A DNA stretch of 64,000 bases, taken from JAYUJH01 sp043765375 (GTDB taxonomy: Bacteria; Pseudomonadota; Alphaproteobacteria; Rickettsiales; UBA998). The stretch covers positions 1 to 64,000 of the forward strand of contig JAYUJH010000006.1 of assembly GCA_043765375.1 (NCBI GenBank). The letters are read 5' to 3'. The translations under genes were made by a program, and so were the position numbers. This document shows, in pieces, positions 35,942-45,492 of this stretch. Position 1 is the first letter of the stretch. Every line of letters begins with the position of its first letter. Below the pieces are notes generated by a model. It worked only from the letters and a program-made list of their open reading frames with translations, was not told where the DNA came from and made no database searches.

Positions 35942-36832
35942 ATGATAGCGATTGCGCAATCAAACGAAGCATCATTGCGTGATTATTGGCAATTGCTTAA
36001 ACCAGGGGTAATGTTGCTAGTGGTTTTTACTGCAGCAATAGGCTTGGCAGTTGCACCAATTCATTTGCAAAAACTGGAGTCTTTGGTGGTTGTGATAGCC
36101 ATTGCCATGGGCTCTGGTGCGGGCGCAGCGTTTAATATGTGGTATGATGCAGATATTGACGCAATCATGCAACGCACTCGCAAACGTCCAATTCCTGCGG
36201 GGAAAATTGCCCCACAAGATGCGCTAATGCTCTCGCTGGTGCTTGCTGTGATATCAGTTGCGCTGCTTGGGTTAGCGAGCAATTGGGCAGCAGCTGGGTT
36301 GCTTGCATTTGCAATATGGTTTTATGCTTGTTTTTATACAATGTTGCTTAAACGTTACACTGCACAAAATATTGTTATAGGTGGTGCAGCAGGCGCATTC
36401 CCGCCAATTATTGGTTGGTTAGCAGCTTCTCCGCAATTATCGTTTGAACCAATATGTTATTTTTTGATAATATTCCTCTGGACTCCACCGCATTTTTGGG
36501 CGTTGGCGTTATATCGTCATGAGGATTATCGGGCAGTAAATGTGCCGATGTTGCCTGTTGTGGCTGGTGAAAAATCTACTTTGCGCCATATCACATTTTA
36601 TTCAATTTTGCTTGTTGCCTCAGCGATGTTGCCATATTTAATGGGTTATCGTGGTGTAATTTACGCTATGATTGCTGGAACATTAAGTGCATATTTTTTG
36701 TTAAAAGCGTTGCAATTGCAGATGAAACCAAATCCACAAAAAGCAATCAAATTGTTTTTATTCTCTATTTTATATTTATTTGCAATTTTCACCGCCATTT
36801 TGTTTGATTATGTTGTTACGACTTTTTATTAA
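35942..36832 (+). CDS. ctaB: Protoheme IX farnesyltransferase
   Basis: Converts protohaem to haem O, the precursor of the haem A used by CoxA. 296 residues, polytopic membrane protein of the UbiA superfamily. The substrate-binding aspartate motif is NMWYDADIDAIMQRTRKRP near residue 63, with YRHEDYRAVNVPMLPV in the second loop. It begins 3 nt after the coxA stop. ctaA (haem A synthase) is not in the window. Confidence 0.96.
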   Translation: MIAIAQSNEASLRDYWQLLKPGVMLLVVFTAAIGLAVAPIHLQKLESLVVVIAIAMGSGAGAAFNMWYDADIDAIMQRTRKRPIPAGKIAPQDALMLSLVLAVISVALLGLASNWAAAGLLAFAIWFYACFYTMLLKRYTAQNIVIGGAAGAFPPIIGWLAASPQLSFEPICYFLIIFLWTPPHFWALALYRHEDYRAVNVPMLPVVAGEKSTLRHITFYSILLVASAMLPYLMGYRGVIYAMIAGTLSAYFLLKALQLQMKPNPQKAIKLFLFSILYLFAIFTAILFDYVVTTFY

Positions 36833-36899
36833 CATTTAATGTTTGTCAATTTCCGTAGCAATAAATAATATATTAACATAACAAGGATATTTTCAAGCC

Positions 36900-37025
36900 A
36901 TGCCAAAAAATGAAATCCATAATAAAAAGAAAAAAAGCAATTATATATTGCTTATGATATTAGTAGCCGTCATTATTTTGTTATATCAGCTAACACTTGC
37001 TCGTTTTGGGTTTGCAAATAAATAA
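36900..37025 (+). CDS. Small single-span membrane protein, CoxF-like
   Basis: A 41-codon ORF 67 nt downstream of ctaB. It has a very basic start (MPKNEIHNKKKKSN), one transmembrane helix (YILLMILVAVIILLYQLTL) and a short tail ARFGFANK. Alphaproteobacterial oxidase operons carry a small gene, often called coxF, between ctaB and ctaG, with the same basic-TM layout. Position and design support this call; the sequence is too short to prove homology. ctaG and coxC, expected next, are missing here, so the operon stops early. AAGGA lies about 12 nt before the ATG. Confidence 0.6.
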   Translation: MPKNEIHNKKKKSNYILLMILVAVIILLYQLTLARFGFANK

Positions 37026-37193
37026 TATTCATTTGCATAAATAATCACGCCTACAAATTATTATGCTCGCAGATTATTATATAGTTAAACAATAATGCTC
37101 AAAAATCATCACGCTCAATCATACTAAAAAATCATCACGCACTTAAATCGTCAAAAAACTAAATCATCAAGAACTAAATCACCGAGGACATAA

Positions 37194-39224
37194 TTACTTA
37201 ATAGTTTTTTGCAATCTCTCCATTTCATCACGCAATTTTGCAGCTAGTTCAAAATCCAAATTGCTCGCTGCCCTTAACATATCGTCACGCAATTTAAGCA
37301 TTAAATCTTTCGCGCTGATGTTTTGTCCCGTGCTATAATCAATAATTTTGCCAGTAGATGTTGCACCAAAACTTGCACCCACTTTTTGCTTATTGGCTTT
37401 GGCGGCTTTTTCATCTTTAGCTGATTCATTTTCAATGGAAGAGGCGATGTTGCGCACAGTTGAACGTGGTATAATCCCATGTTTTTCATTATGCGCTGAT
37501 TGAATTGCTCGCCTTCTCGCCGTTTCACTAAGTGCTATATTCATAGAATTGGTAATGCGATCTGCATATAAAATCACTCGCCCATCAACATTTCGTGCTG
37601 CTCGCCCGATTGTTTGAATAAGCGAGGTGGCAGAACGCAAAAATCCTTCCTTATCCGCATCTAAAATTGCCATCAACCCGCATTCAGGAATATCCAAACC
37701 TTCACGCAACAAATTAACACCAATTAGCACATCAAACACGCCAATACGCAAATCCCGAATAATATCAATGCGCTCCAAAGTTTCAACATCAGAATGTAAA
37801 TATCGCACTTTTATGCCATGTTCATCTAAATATTCAGTTAGCTGCTCCGCCATTTTTTTGGTCAAAGTTGTCACCAACGTGCGATATCCCTTTGCAAGAG
37901 TGAGTTTAATTTCCGCAAATAAATCATCAACTTGAGTTGCTACGGGGCGAATAATTGGTTCAGGATCAATCAAACCCGTTGGGCGGATAATTTGCTCAAC
38001 AAACTCCCCGTCCGTCCAGCCAAGCTCAATTTGCGAAGGAGTTGCTGAAACATGCACGCTATTGGGGCGGCGAGCGTCCCACTCATCAAACTTCATCGGG
38101 CGATTATCCAGCGCACTTGGCAAGCGAAAACCATATTCCACCAGTGTGGTTTTGCGGGCGCGATCCCCATTATACATACCCCTAATTTGCGGCAAAGAAA
38201 CGTGGCTTTCATCAACGAATAACAACGCATTTTTAGGCAAATATTGAAACAAAGTTGGAGGAGGCTCACCCGCATTTGTGCCTGCGAGGTAGCGAGAATA
38301 ATTCTCAATGCCACGGCAACTGCCCGTTTCAACCAGCATCTCAAGGTCAAATGTGGTGCGTTGCTCCAGCCGTTGCGCCTCTATCAATTTATTATTCGCC
38401 CGCAAATCCTCCAACCGCTCCAGCAATTCCGCCTTAATTTGTTTGATTGCCCGTTCAATCGTTGGGCGTGGCGTGACATAATGGCTGTTCGCATAAATCG
38501 TGATACGCTGCATTGCGCCTTGATTCTCACCTGTCAAAGGGTCAAACGCATATATTTCATCAATTTCATCACCAAAAAAACTAATCCGCCATGCCTGATC
38601 ATCAAGATGCGAGGGAAACAAATCAATCGTATCCCCCCGCACACGAAAAGTTCCCCGCTTGAACCCAATATCGTTGCGGTCATATTGCAAATCAATCAAA
38701 CGGCGCAGTAGTGTATCTTGCGCAACCATATCCCCCTTGGCAAGTTGGATAATCATCTCGCTATAAGTCGCAGCAGATCCAATACCATAAATGCAAGAAA
38801 CTGACGCAATCACAATCACATCTTCACGTTCCAACAATGAGCGAGTGGCGGAGTGACGCATACGATCAATTTGTTCATTAATGCTTGCATCTTTTTCAAT
38901 GAATGTGTCACTACGGGGGACATACGCTTCAGGCTGATAATAATCATAATATGAAACGAAATATTCCACCGCATTATTCGGAAAAAACGATTTGAATTCA
39001 TGATAAAGCTGCCCCGCTAATGTTTTATTATGCGCCATAATCATGGCGGGGCGATTGGTGCGAGCGATGATATTCGCCATGGTGAATGTTTTGCCTGAAC
39101 CAGTCACCCCGAGCAGAACTTGATCTTTTTTGTTTTCACTTAAACCAGCGAGCAATGCTTCAATCGCTTGTGGTTGATCACCCGCTGGAGCATAATCTGA
39201 TGTAAGTTGGAAGGGTATTTGCAT
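37194..39224 (-). CDS. uvrB: Excinuclease ABC subunit B
   Basis: DNA damage recognition helicase of nucleotide excision repair. 676 residues. Walker A GVTGSGKTFTMAN near residue 40, the beta-hairpin VSYYDYYQPEAYVPRSDTFI, helicase motif II VDESHV, ATPSQIE (motif III), motif VI RAARNVDGRVILYAD, and the C-terminal UVR domain (LRDDMLRAASNLDFELAAKL) that contacts UvrC. Full length, with an Ala/Lys-rich linker before the UVR domain. It is divergent from the nuclease gene. Confidence 0.98.
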   Translation of the reverse strand: MQIPFQLTSDYAPAGDQPQAIEALLAGLSENKKDQVLLGVTGSGKTFTMANIIARTNRPAMIMAHNKTLAGQLYHEFKSFFPNNAVEYFVSYYDYYQPEAYVPRSDTFIEKDASINEQIDRMRHSATRSLLEREDVIVIASVSCIYGIGSAATYSEMIIQLAKGDMVAQDTLLRRLIDLQYDRNDIGFKRGTFRVRGDTIDLFPSHLDDQAWRISFFGDEIDEIYAFDPLTGENQGAMQRITIYANSHYVTPRPTIERAIKQIKAELLERLEDLRANNKLIEAQRLEQRTTFDLEMLVETGSCRGIENYSRYLAGTNAGEPPPTLFQYLPKNALLFVDESHVSLPQIRGMYNGDRARKTTLVEYGFRLPSALDNRPMKFDEWDARRPNSVHVSATPSQIELGWTDGEFVEQIIRPTGLIDPEPIIRPVATQVDDLFAEIKLTLAKGYRTLVTTLTKKMAEQLTEYLDEHGIKVRYLHSDVETLERIDIIRDLRIGVFDVLIGVNLLREGLDIPECGLMAILDADKEGFLRSATSLIQTIGRAARNVDGRVILYADRITNSMNIALSETARRRAIQSAHNEKHGIIPRSTVRNIASSIENESAKDEKAAKANKQKVGASFGATSTGKIIDYSTGQNISAKDLMLKLRDDMLRAASNLDFELAAKLRDEMERLQKTIK

Positions 39225-39326
39225 CGCACCAACATATAATATTTACATAATAGTTACAAGTTGCAATATATATCATTATGTGATTATGTGAGGGAAACAA
39301 TTAAATAATTTTCATGAGAATATATT

Positions 39327-40451
39327 ATGTTGTTAGAAATATCAAAAACAGAAAAACAATTTGTTAAAATTGAAGCATCTAAAAATGATGATTTAAGCGA
39401 GCTATCACTTGAAAAAATGATTGCAGGATACAGAACTGATCAATCAGAAGAATTTATTCTTTCAGAAAATATTTTTGGTGAAGAGCTATTTATGCTTGGA
39501 AATCAAGTATATACTAAAAATAAAAAAATAGCTGATATAATTGCAATAGACAAAAGAGGAAATGGAGTTATTATTGAGTTAAAAAAAGATAAGGGGAAAC
39601 TTGGAATAGAAACGCAGGCTTTGCAATATTTAGTTGAACTTTCAGCGTTCTCGGGCAAGGAATTTATAGAGAAAGCAACTAAGAAAAATTTTACCCATAA
39701 AGATAGAAATATTGATCAAATATTAGAAGATATTAAAAATTTTGTTGATGATGACGTAACATTGGAAAGCTACAATCAGAAAAGTCGCATTATTTTATTA
39801 GCACAAAGTTTTGATTCTTCAATATTTTCAATAGGAGAGTGGTTAGATTTACAGAACATATCATTTCGTTGTATTGAATATTCATGCTATAAGATAAAAG
39901 CTAACGATTTTATTGACTTTAGCATAAAATTTGACCGTTCTAAAGATACTTTATACAGGATTGCAAATAACAAAAGAACTTTTGCTACAGTTAGAAAAGA
40001 CACTAAAATATATTGGCATAATATTTCCACAACGCAAGAACAGTGGAATTTTTTACAAGAAAAAGGGATAATATATTGTGGATTTGAAGGGATAGAATGG
40101 GATAGAGGAACTGTTATTCTAAAAAAATACATCAAGGGTGATACCGTAATTGCGTATGCAAGTCGCAATGTAGGAATTATTGGCTATGGCATGGTTGAGG
40201 GAAATTATAGATTAGTAAGCAAAGAAGAAGCTAATCCAATTAATGGCTGCAGACACTGGCTTGATGTAAAGTGGAAATATACTCTTCCAATTAATCATTC
40301 AATAAAAAGAGCGGAGTTTGAAAAAACAGACAAATATCCTAAGATATATCACCCAGTGCAAACCTCATCTATTTTAGGCGACCAAGAGCAAGCCAAATTA
40401 TTGCTGGAAGATATTGCTGAAAAAGCTGCAAAATATGGTAAAGTTTGGTGA
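39327..40451 (+). CDS. PD-(D/E)XK (NucS/DUF91-like) nuclease with PUA/EVE-like C-terminal domain
   Basis: 374 residues. The N-terminal half shows a PD-(D/E)XK core: D70 in IADIIAID, E84 and K86 in VIIELKKDKG, and a following QALQYL helix (97-102), the arrangement of DUF91/NucS-type nucleases. The C-terminal region (about 225-340) has YWHNISTTQEQWNFLQEKGI, then GDTVIAYASRNVGIIGYGMV and RHWLDVKW. It resembles the PUA-like/EVE-type modules found in restriction systems that read modified bases. The gene is visibly richer in A/T and Lys/Ile codons than its neighbours and stands alone, divergent from uvrB and ending 4 nt from serC. A modification-dependent or defence nuclease is inferred, not shown. 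Confidence 0.65.
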   Translation: MLLEISKTEKQFVKIEASKNDDLSELSLEKMIAGYRTDQSEEFILSENIFGEELFMLGNQVYTKNKKIADIIAIDKRGNGVIIELKKDKGKLGIETQALQYLVELSAFSGKEFIEKATKKNFTHKDRNIDQILEDIKNFVDDDVTLESYNQKSRIILLAQSFDSSIFSIGEWLDLQNISFRCIEYSCYKIKANDFIDFSIKFDRSKDTLYRIANNKRTFATVRKDTKIYWHNISTTQEQWNFLQEKGIIYCGFEGIEWDRGTVILKKYIKGDTVIAYASRNVGIIGYGMVEGNYRLVSKEEANPINGCRHWLDVKWKYTLPINHSIKRAEFEKTDKYPKIYHPVQTSSILGDQEQAKLLLEDIAEKAAKYGKVW

Positions 40452-40455
40452 TTTT

Positions 40456-41667
40456 TTAAGCCCCATCACCCGACTGATATTTCGCCCGCACGGTTGCATA
40501 AGCATAATCAAGCCATGGTAGCACTGATTGCATATCTGTAAGTTCCACCGTTGCCCCGCCCCACAAACGCAAGCCCGCTGGTGCGTCACGATAACCATTC
40601 ACATCATAAGCAACATTTTCTTTCTCAAGCATTCCCGCCATTTGCTTGGTTATTTCACGTTGTGCATTATCATTTAAGCCCGCAAACCACTCATCTTTAA
40701 TCGCCAAACAAATTGAAGTGCTGGAGCGAATGGATTTATCCTGCGCCAAGAAATCAGCCCAATCACTAGTTGCAACCCATGATTCCACCGCTGCTAAATT
40801 GGCTTTGCTGCGGTTGATTAGCACTTCTAGCCCGCCAATATTCTCCGCCCAGCGCAAGCCATCTAGTGCATCTTCCACACATAACATTGAGGGCGTATTG
40901 ATAGTTTCACCCGCAAATATTCCTTCAATCAACTTGCCTTTGCTGGTTAAACGCATTATTTTTGGTAGCGGCCATGCTGGAGCATAACTCTCTAGCCTTG
41001 CAACTGCCCGAGGTGAAAGGACAATCATGCCGTGCGCCCCCTCCCCGCCCATTACTTTTTGCCATGACCATGTTACCACGTCCAATTTACTAAAATCCAT
41101 ATCCATTGCAAAAACTGATGATGTTGCGTCGCAAATGCTAAGCCCTTGGCGTGTTGCATAAATCCAATTGGCATTAGGCACACATACGCCAGAAGTTGTT
41201 CCATTCCAGGTGAAACATACGTCATTCTCCCAATTAACGGCGTTCAAATCACAAATCTCACCATATTTTGCAATCTCGCTGCGACAATTTGGCAGTTTTA
41301 ATTGTTTAACAGCGTCAGTCACCCAACCTTCGCCGAAACTCTCCCATGCGAGCATTTCCACACCACGCGCGCCGAGCATTGTCCACATTGCCATTTCATA
41401 TGCTCCAGAGTCAGATGCGGGAACAATTCCAATGCGATAATCTGATGGAATATTTAGCAATTTACGGCTGCGATCAATCACTTCTTTCAACTTGGATTTG
41501 CCGATTGAGGAACGATGCGAACGACCAATTGGTGCATCACTCAACGCATCTAAACTCCAACCAGCCCTTTTGGCACATGGCCCTGATGAAAAACATGGAT
41601 TATTTGGGCGAGCAATTGGCTTGATATGCGTTTGAGCGGTTTGTTTGGCTTGTGCTTGTTGCTGCAT
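40456..41667 (-). CDS. serC: Phosphoserine aminotransferase
   Basis: Transaminates 3-phosphohydroxypyruvate to phosphoserine in serine synthesis (PLP enzyme). 403 residues of the alphaproteobacterial type: NNPCFSSGPCAKRAGW at the start, GRSHRSSIGKSKL, DATSSVFAMDMDFSKLDV and the PLP-lysine region VVTWSWQKVMGGEGAHGM. The N-terminal 20 residues are a variable Gln/Ala-rich tail. In many relatives serA follows directly; here the downstream neighbour is the convergent nuclease gene, only 4 nt away, so serA has been separated. Confidence 0.95.
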   Translation of the reverse strand: MQQQAQAKQTAQTHIKPIARPNNPCFSSGPCAKRAGWSLDALSDAPIGRSHRSSIGKSKLKEVIDRSRKLLNIPSDYRIGIVPASDSGAYEMAMWTMLGARGVEMLAWESFGEGWVTDAVKQLKLPNCRSEIAKYGEICDLNAVNWENDVCFTWNGTTSGVCVPNANWIYATRQGLSICDATSSVFAMDMDFSKLDVVTWSWQKVMGGEGAHGMIVLSPRAVARLESYAPAWPLPKIMRLTSKGKLIEGIFAGETINTPSMLCVEDALDGLRWAENIGGLEVLINRSKANLAAVESWVATSDWADFLAQDKSIRSSTSICLAIKDEWFAGLNDNAQREITKQMAGMLEKENVAYDVNGYRDAPAGLRLWGGATVELTDMQSVLPWLDYAYATVRAKYQSGDGA

Positions 41668-41852
41668 GATTATTTCTTAAATGGAGGTTTTCTTAAATAG
41701 AGGTTTCTTAGGTGAAGTATTTCACATGATATAATATCACATCATATCTGATATAAAATAGTCAATAATGCAAGTTATTTTATGTTTAATCCAAGTTATT
41801 TTGTGTTATATACAGGTTGATATAATACATAAATTAGATTATTTAAGTTGGT

Positions 41853-42518
41853 ATGAAAAGCCTTGTAATGAAAAATATTAGCCATGCGATTGCAGAAAAA
41901 ATCAATGCAAATATTGCTAAACTAAACAATTTACAAGCGCAAATCACCTCGCTGCAATATGAGATGGAACAATTTTTAGCGCAATATTTTGCTAATATAT
42001 CCAAACATTTGCCTCAATATTTGTTGAGTAATCATTTGTTGAATAATCCATCAAGTCAATCATGTTCAGTCCGCCCAAGTTCAAAAGATTATGCAATTAA
42101 TTTTGACCAATTATTAAAGCAATTATATCGCACTCTCGCCAAGCATTTTCACCCAGATTATAGCAATAACAATGTTGCATTTATTGGAGAAAAACCTCGC
42201 CAGCAAAACAATGCCAATATGCAACATCTGAATGCGGCCTATGCGCAAAAGCAATTAGGCAGCTTGTTGTTGATTGGTGCGGAGCTTGATTTGCGTGACA
42301 ACATAACAACTCACAGCCTTGATGATTTGCTACATTATCATCAATTATTGCAAACAACAATCATTCAAGCCGAGCAGGAATTGGCGCAAATCCAACAATC
42401 TGATGTGTTGAAGTTAAAGCGAAATATCTTGCTTGCACGCTTGCATGGATATGATATGATGACGGCGATTGCGGTGACGATGAAATATAAATATCAGCAA
42501 AAAGAATATATTGGGTGA
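41853..42518 (+). CDS. J-domain (DnaJ-like) protein
   Basis: 221 residues. Helical N-terminus (about 8-50) with coiled-coil character, then a J-domain segment with the HPD tripeptide at residues 100-102 (LYRTLAKHFHPDYS) and the following helix NMQHLNAAYAQKQLGSLLLI. The C-terminal region is again helical. There is no Gly/Phe or zinc-finger region, so it is not DnaJ itself but a co-chaperone that would stimulate a DnaK through HPD. Client unknown. pyrB follows 13 nt downstream. Confidence 0.75.
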   Translation: MKSLVMKNISHAIAEKINANIAKLNNLQAQITSLQYEMEQFLAQYFANISKHLPQYLLSNHLLNNPSSQSCSVRPSSKDYAINFDQLLKQLYRTLAKHFHPDYSNNNVAFIGEKPRQQNNANMQHLNAAYAQKQLGSLLLIGAELDLRDNITTHSLDDLLHYHQLLQTTIIQAEQELAQIQQSDVLKLKRNILLARLHGYDMMTAIAVTMKYKYQQKEYIG

Positions 42519-42531
42519 AATGTGAGGCAAA

Positions 42532-43527
42532 GTGAGTGGATTTGAGAACTTAAAACAACGGATAAAATCAGCTTTTAGTGCAACAAAAAGGCTACCCGCC
42601 CCACAATATAACGGCTTTGAACATCATAATTTGCTTGGGATTGAGCAGCTTAATGTTGCGGATATTCAAGCAGTGCTGGATTGCGCTGAACAATATCTCC
42701 ATATCAACAAAGGCGAAGATAAAAAACACCCAATTCTCAAAGGGCGAACCTTGATTAATCTGTTTTTTGAGAACTCCACCCGCACCCGCACCTCATTTGA
42801 GATTGCTGGCAAACGTCTCGGTATGGACGTGATTAATATTTCATCTGCGGTTTCTTCTGCCTCCAAGGGAGAATCATTGCTGGACACAGTCAAAACTCTA
42901 AATGCCATGTCAAGCGATGTAATCGTGATGCGTCACCCTGATAGCGGTGCATTGGATTTGCTGCAACCACACGTTAATGCGCATTTGGTGAATGGGGGGG
43001 ACGGTTCGCATGAACACCCAACTCAAGCATTGCTTGATGCACTCACCATACGCCATCATAAAAAGCGGTTTGATGGGTTGATTGTGGCAATATGTGGTGA
43101 TGTGTTGCATAGTAGGGTTGCTCGCTCTAACATTATTTTGCTCAAGCGAATGGGGGCGAATGTGCGCCTCGTTGCACCATCAACTTTAATGCCAGCTGCA
43201 CCAAAATCATTCGGAGTGGAATTGCATAATAATATGGAAGATGGGTTGCAAGGAGCTGATGTGGTGGTGATGCTGCGCCTTCAACATGAACGTATGAATG
43301 GTCGTTTTATTCCATCGGGTCGGGAATATGCGGAACGCTTTGGCTTGACTAAACAACGTTTGCAACTTGCCAAACATGATGCGTTGGTGCTGCACCCCGG
43401 CCCCATCAACCGTGGAATAGAAATTATGAGTGATGTGGCTGATGATTTGGCACATAGTGGTATTTTGGAGCAGGTGGAAGCGGGCGTTGCCGTGCGCCAA
43501 GCGGTGCTACAATTATTGATTGGATAA
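42532..43527 (+). CDS. pyrB: Aspartate carbamoyltransferase catalytic subunit
   Basis: First committed step of pyrimidine synthesis: carbamoyl phosphate plus aspartate. 331 residues from a GTG start. The carbamoyl-phosphate loop FFENSTRTRTSFE is near residue 80; also VMRHPDSGA, NGGDGSHEHPTQALLD, and the aspartate-binding MLRLQHER and HPGPINRGIE. Full length. pyrC, often directly downstream in alphaproteobacteria, is absent. carA, which supplies carbamoyl phosphate, is 14 kb away. Confidence 0.97.
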   Translation: MSGFENLKQRIKSAFSATKRLPAPQYNGFEHHNLLGIEQLNVADIQAVLDCAEQYLHINKGEDKKHPILKGRTLINLFFENSTRTRTSFEIAGKRLGMDVINISSAVSSASKGESLLDTVKTLNAMSSDVIVMRHPDSGALDLLQPHVNAHLVNGGDGSHEHPTQALLDALTIRHHKKRFDGLIVAICGDVLHSRVARSNIILLKRMGANVRLVAPSTLMPAAPKSFGVELHNNMEDGLQGADVVVMLRLQHERMNGRFIPSGREYAERFGLTKQRLQLAKHDALVLHPGPINRGIEIMSDVADDLAHSGILEQVEAGVAVRQAVLQLLIG

Positions 43528-43537
43528 GATTTATCAC

Positions 43538-43566
43538 TTGTAAATAATAATATTTGGGTATATTAA
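43538..43566 (+). promoter_or_regulatory. Candidate promoter of tRNA-Val
   Basis: TTGTAA (43538-43543), 17-nt spacer, TATTAA (43561-43566), placing transcription start just before the tRNA at 43579. Confidence 0.45.
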
Positions 43567-43578
43567 TATTGTCATTAT

Positions 43579-43655
43579 GGGCGGTTAGCTCAGTTGGTTA
43601 GAGCGCGTCGTTGACATCGACGAGGTCGGAGGTTCGAGTCCTCTATCGCCCACCA
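43579..43655 (+). tRNA. tRNA-Val (GAC)
   Basis: 77 nt including an encoded CCA. Acceptor stem GGGCGGT/ATCGCCC with one G-U pair, D arm TAGCTCAGTTGGTTAGA, anticodon stem CGTCG/CGACG with loop TTGACAT (anticodon GAC), and T arm with GGTTCGAGTCC. A complete cloverleaf can be drawn. Confidence 0.97.
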
Positions 43656-43690
43656 TATTAGGATTTAATTAGAAGTTAATTAGTTGCTAG

Positions 43691-43744
43691 TTTGTAATAT
43701 TTGACTTTTGCAATATTAAACTTTGTAATATTTGACTTTTGCAA
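43691..43744. repeat. Perfect 23-nt direct repeat
   Basis: The 23-nt units 43691-43713 and 43722-43744 (TTTGTAATATTTGAC then TTTTGCAA) are identical and lie 31 nt apart, between tRNA-Val and yqgE. Confidence 0.8.
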
Positions 43745-43875
43745 CATTTGTGACAAAAATAATTGATGCAATAATCAAAAAATCATGTTAAATTAATATT
43801 TAGGATATATTTTTTTGTCCCGCATAACACACATTAAATAAAACCACATTAATTTGAGAGCTAAAATATTTTTTT

Positions 43876-44487
43876 ATGGTCAAAGACTTCCTAAGCGATA
43901 TTAACTTCAACCATAACTTTAATGATTGTCACGATGGCTATTATGAAGGGCAAATGTTGATTGCAACGCCTTATGTGCGGGGTGAAGTTTTCTCTGGTGC
44001 GGTGATTTATATATTTTCGCATAATGCGGGCGGAGCTACGGGGATTATTGTTAATAAACCACTGGAAATGGTGCATTACGCTTCATTATTTCAACAATTA
44101 TCCATTGATATTAGCAAACATACCGAAGATTTAAGCATTCACCATGGTGGGCCTGCGGAAGAAAACCGAGGATTTGTGCTGCATAGTGCTGAATATGAAC
44201 TTGAAGATACATTATGCAATGATTGTGGAATTAGCGTCACGGCTAGCATCAAAATATTGCGTGATATTGCGGCGAATAAAGGCCCTGAAAAATCATTACT
44301 AGCAATTGGTTATGCTGGTTGGTCAGCGGGGCAGTTGGAAGCAGAAATTGAAGCAAATCTATGGCTCACTGTTCCCGCAACGCCTGAAATTATTTTTAAC
44401 TCGGCTAATAATACCAAATATAATATGGCAGAAAAATTGCTCGGAATTGATATGTTTCGGGTTGCACCAATGGCGGGACACGCTTAA
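43876..44487 (+). CDS. YqgE/AlgH-family protein (DUF179)
   Basis: 203 residues. The family core is clear: EGQMLIATPYVRGEVFSGAV, then HNAGGATGIIVNKPLE, HHGGPAEENRGFVLH and GYAGWSAGQLEAEIEANLWL. The family is widespread in proteobacteria. One member was named AlgH for an effect on alginate in Pseudomonas, but no molecular function is established. It converges on argB with about 30 nt between stops. Family call secure, function open. Confidence 0.93.
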   Translation: MVKDFLSDINFNHNFNDCHDGYYEGQMLIATPYVRGEVFSGAVIYIFSHNAGGATGIIVNKPLEMVHYASLFQQLSIDISKHTEDLSIHHGGPAEENRGFVLHSAEYELEDTLCNDCGISVTASIKILRDIAANKGPEKSLLAIGYAGWSAGQLEAEIEANLWLTVPATPEIIFNSANNTKYNMAEKLLGIDMFRVAPMAGHA

Positions 44488-44518
44488 AAAAACCTGTATT
44501 CACAGATTCTGTAAAATA

Positions 44519-45424
44519 TTAGTTAGTTATCATCGTTCCTGCGCCATGGTCAGTGAAAGTTTCCAACAGCAAAACATGCGCTATTTTGCCATTTAGAATA
44601 TGGGCGGAAGCAGTATTTTGTTGCACCGCATTAATGCAAGTCTCTATTTTTGGAATCATTCCACCGCTAATAACCCCTCGTTTGATTAAATCAAGGGATT
44701 CCTCAATATTAATCTCGCTTATCATCTCACCATCGGAATCTAGCACTCCATCAACATCTGTCAAAATCATTAATTTGCGTGCGCCAAGTGCAGAGGCGAT
44801 TGCACCCGCTGCCGTATCCGCATTAATATTATAAGTCTCACCATTTGCACCAACTCCAATTGGGGCGATAACGGGAATCATACCCGCATTTGTGATGCCT
44901 TTTAGCACATCTGCATTGATTTTTGTCGGCTCTCCAACAAAACCTAAATCTAACACCCGTTCAATATTGGAATCAGGATCACGAATAGTGCGGGTTAATT
45001 TTTGCGCCTCAATCAGCTTGCCATCTTTGCCTGAAATACCCACAGCAACTGCGCCCGCTTGGTTAATTGAAGTTACTATTTCCTTATTTATTGTTCCAGC
45101 CAACACCATTTCAACAATTTCAACTGCAGCTTTGTCGGTGATGCGCAAACCATCAACAAACTCGCTATGTATTTTGAGGCGTTCCAACATTTTGCCAATC
45201 TGCGGCCCTCCGCCATGCACCACGACTGGCTTGATGCCAACAGTTTTCAACAATACAATGTCACGGGCGAAAGTTTCAAACAAACTTGCATCACCCATTG
45301 CATGACCACCATATTTAATTACAAATACCTCACCCGCAAATCGCTGCATATAGGGCAATGCCTCAGTTATAGTGTAGGCTGCTCGCAAAAATGATTTAGT
45401 ATTTATGGGTGAATTTTTCTTCAT
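44519..45424 (-). CDS. argB: Acetylglutamate kinase
   Basis: Second step of arginine synthesis, phosphorylating N-acetylglutamate. 301 residues from the ATG at 45424; longer in-frame starts add 44 non-conserved residues. Motifs: FVIKYGGHAMGD (ATP-binding Lys), VVHGGGPQIGKML, the acetylglutamate-binding YNINADTAAGAIA, LTDVDGVL and ISGGMIPKIETCI. Length fits the hexameric, arginine-inhibited type. No other arg gene is in the window. Confidence 0.96.
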   Translation of the reverse strand: MKKNSPINTKSFLRAAYTITEALPYMQRFAGEVFVIKYGGHAMGDASLFETFARDIVLLKTVGIKPVVVHGGGPQIGKMLERLKIHSEFVDGLRITDKAAVEIVEMVLAGTINKEIVTSINQAGAVAVGISGKDGKLIEAQKLTRTIRDPDSNIERVLDLGFVGEPTKINADVLKGITNAGMIPVIAPIGVGANGETYNINADTAAGAIASALGARKLMILTDVDGVLDSDGEMISEINIEESLDLIKRGVISGGMIPKIETCINAVQQNTASAHILNGKIAHVLLLETFTDHGAGTMITN

Positions 45425-45492
45425 ATTACATGGTTTTACAATAAATATAAATGCTATGCAACAAAATATGAATATTACATGTTGGTGGGTGG

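Noticed and set aside
41673..41712. Regulatory operator upstream of serC
   Set aside because: The TTCTTAAAT(G/A)GAGGTTT units are a two- to three-copy slippage-type duplication; nothing shows a binding site.
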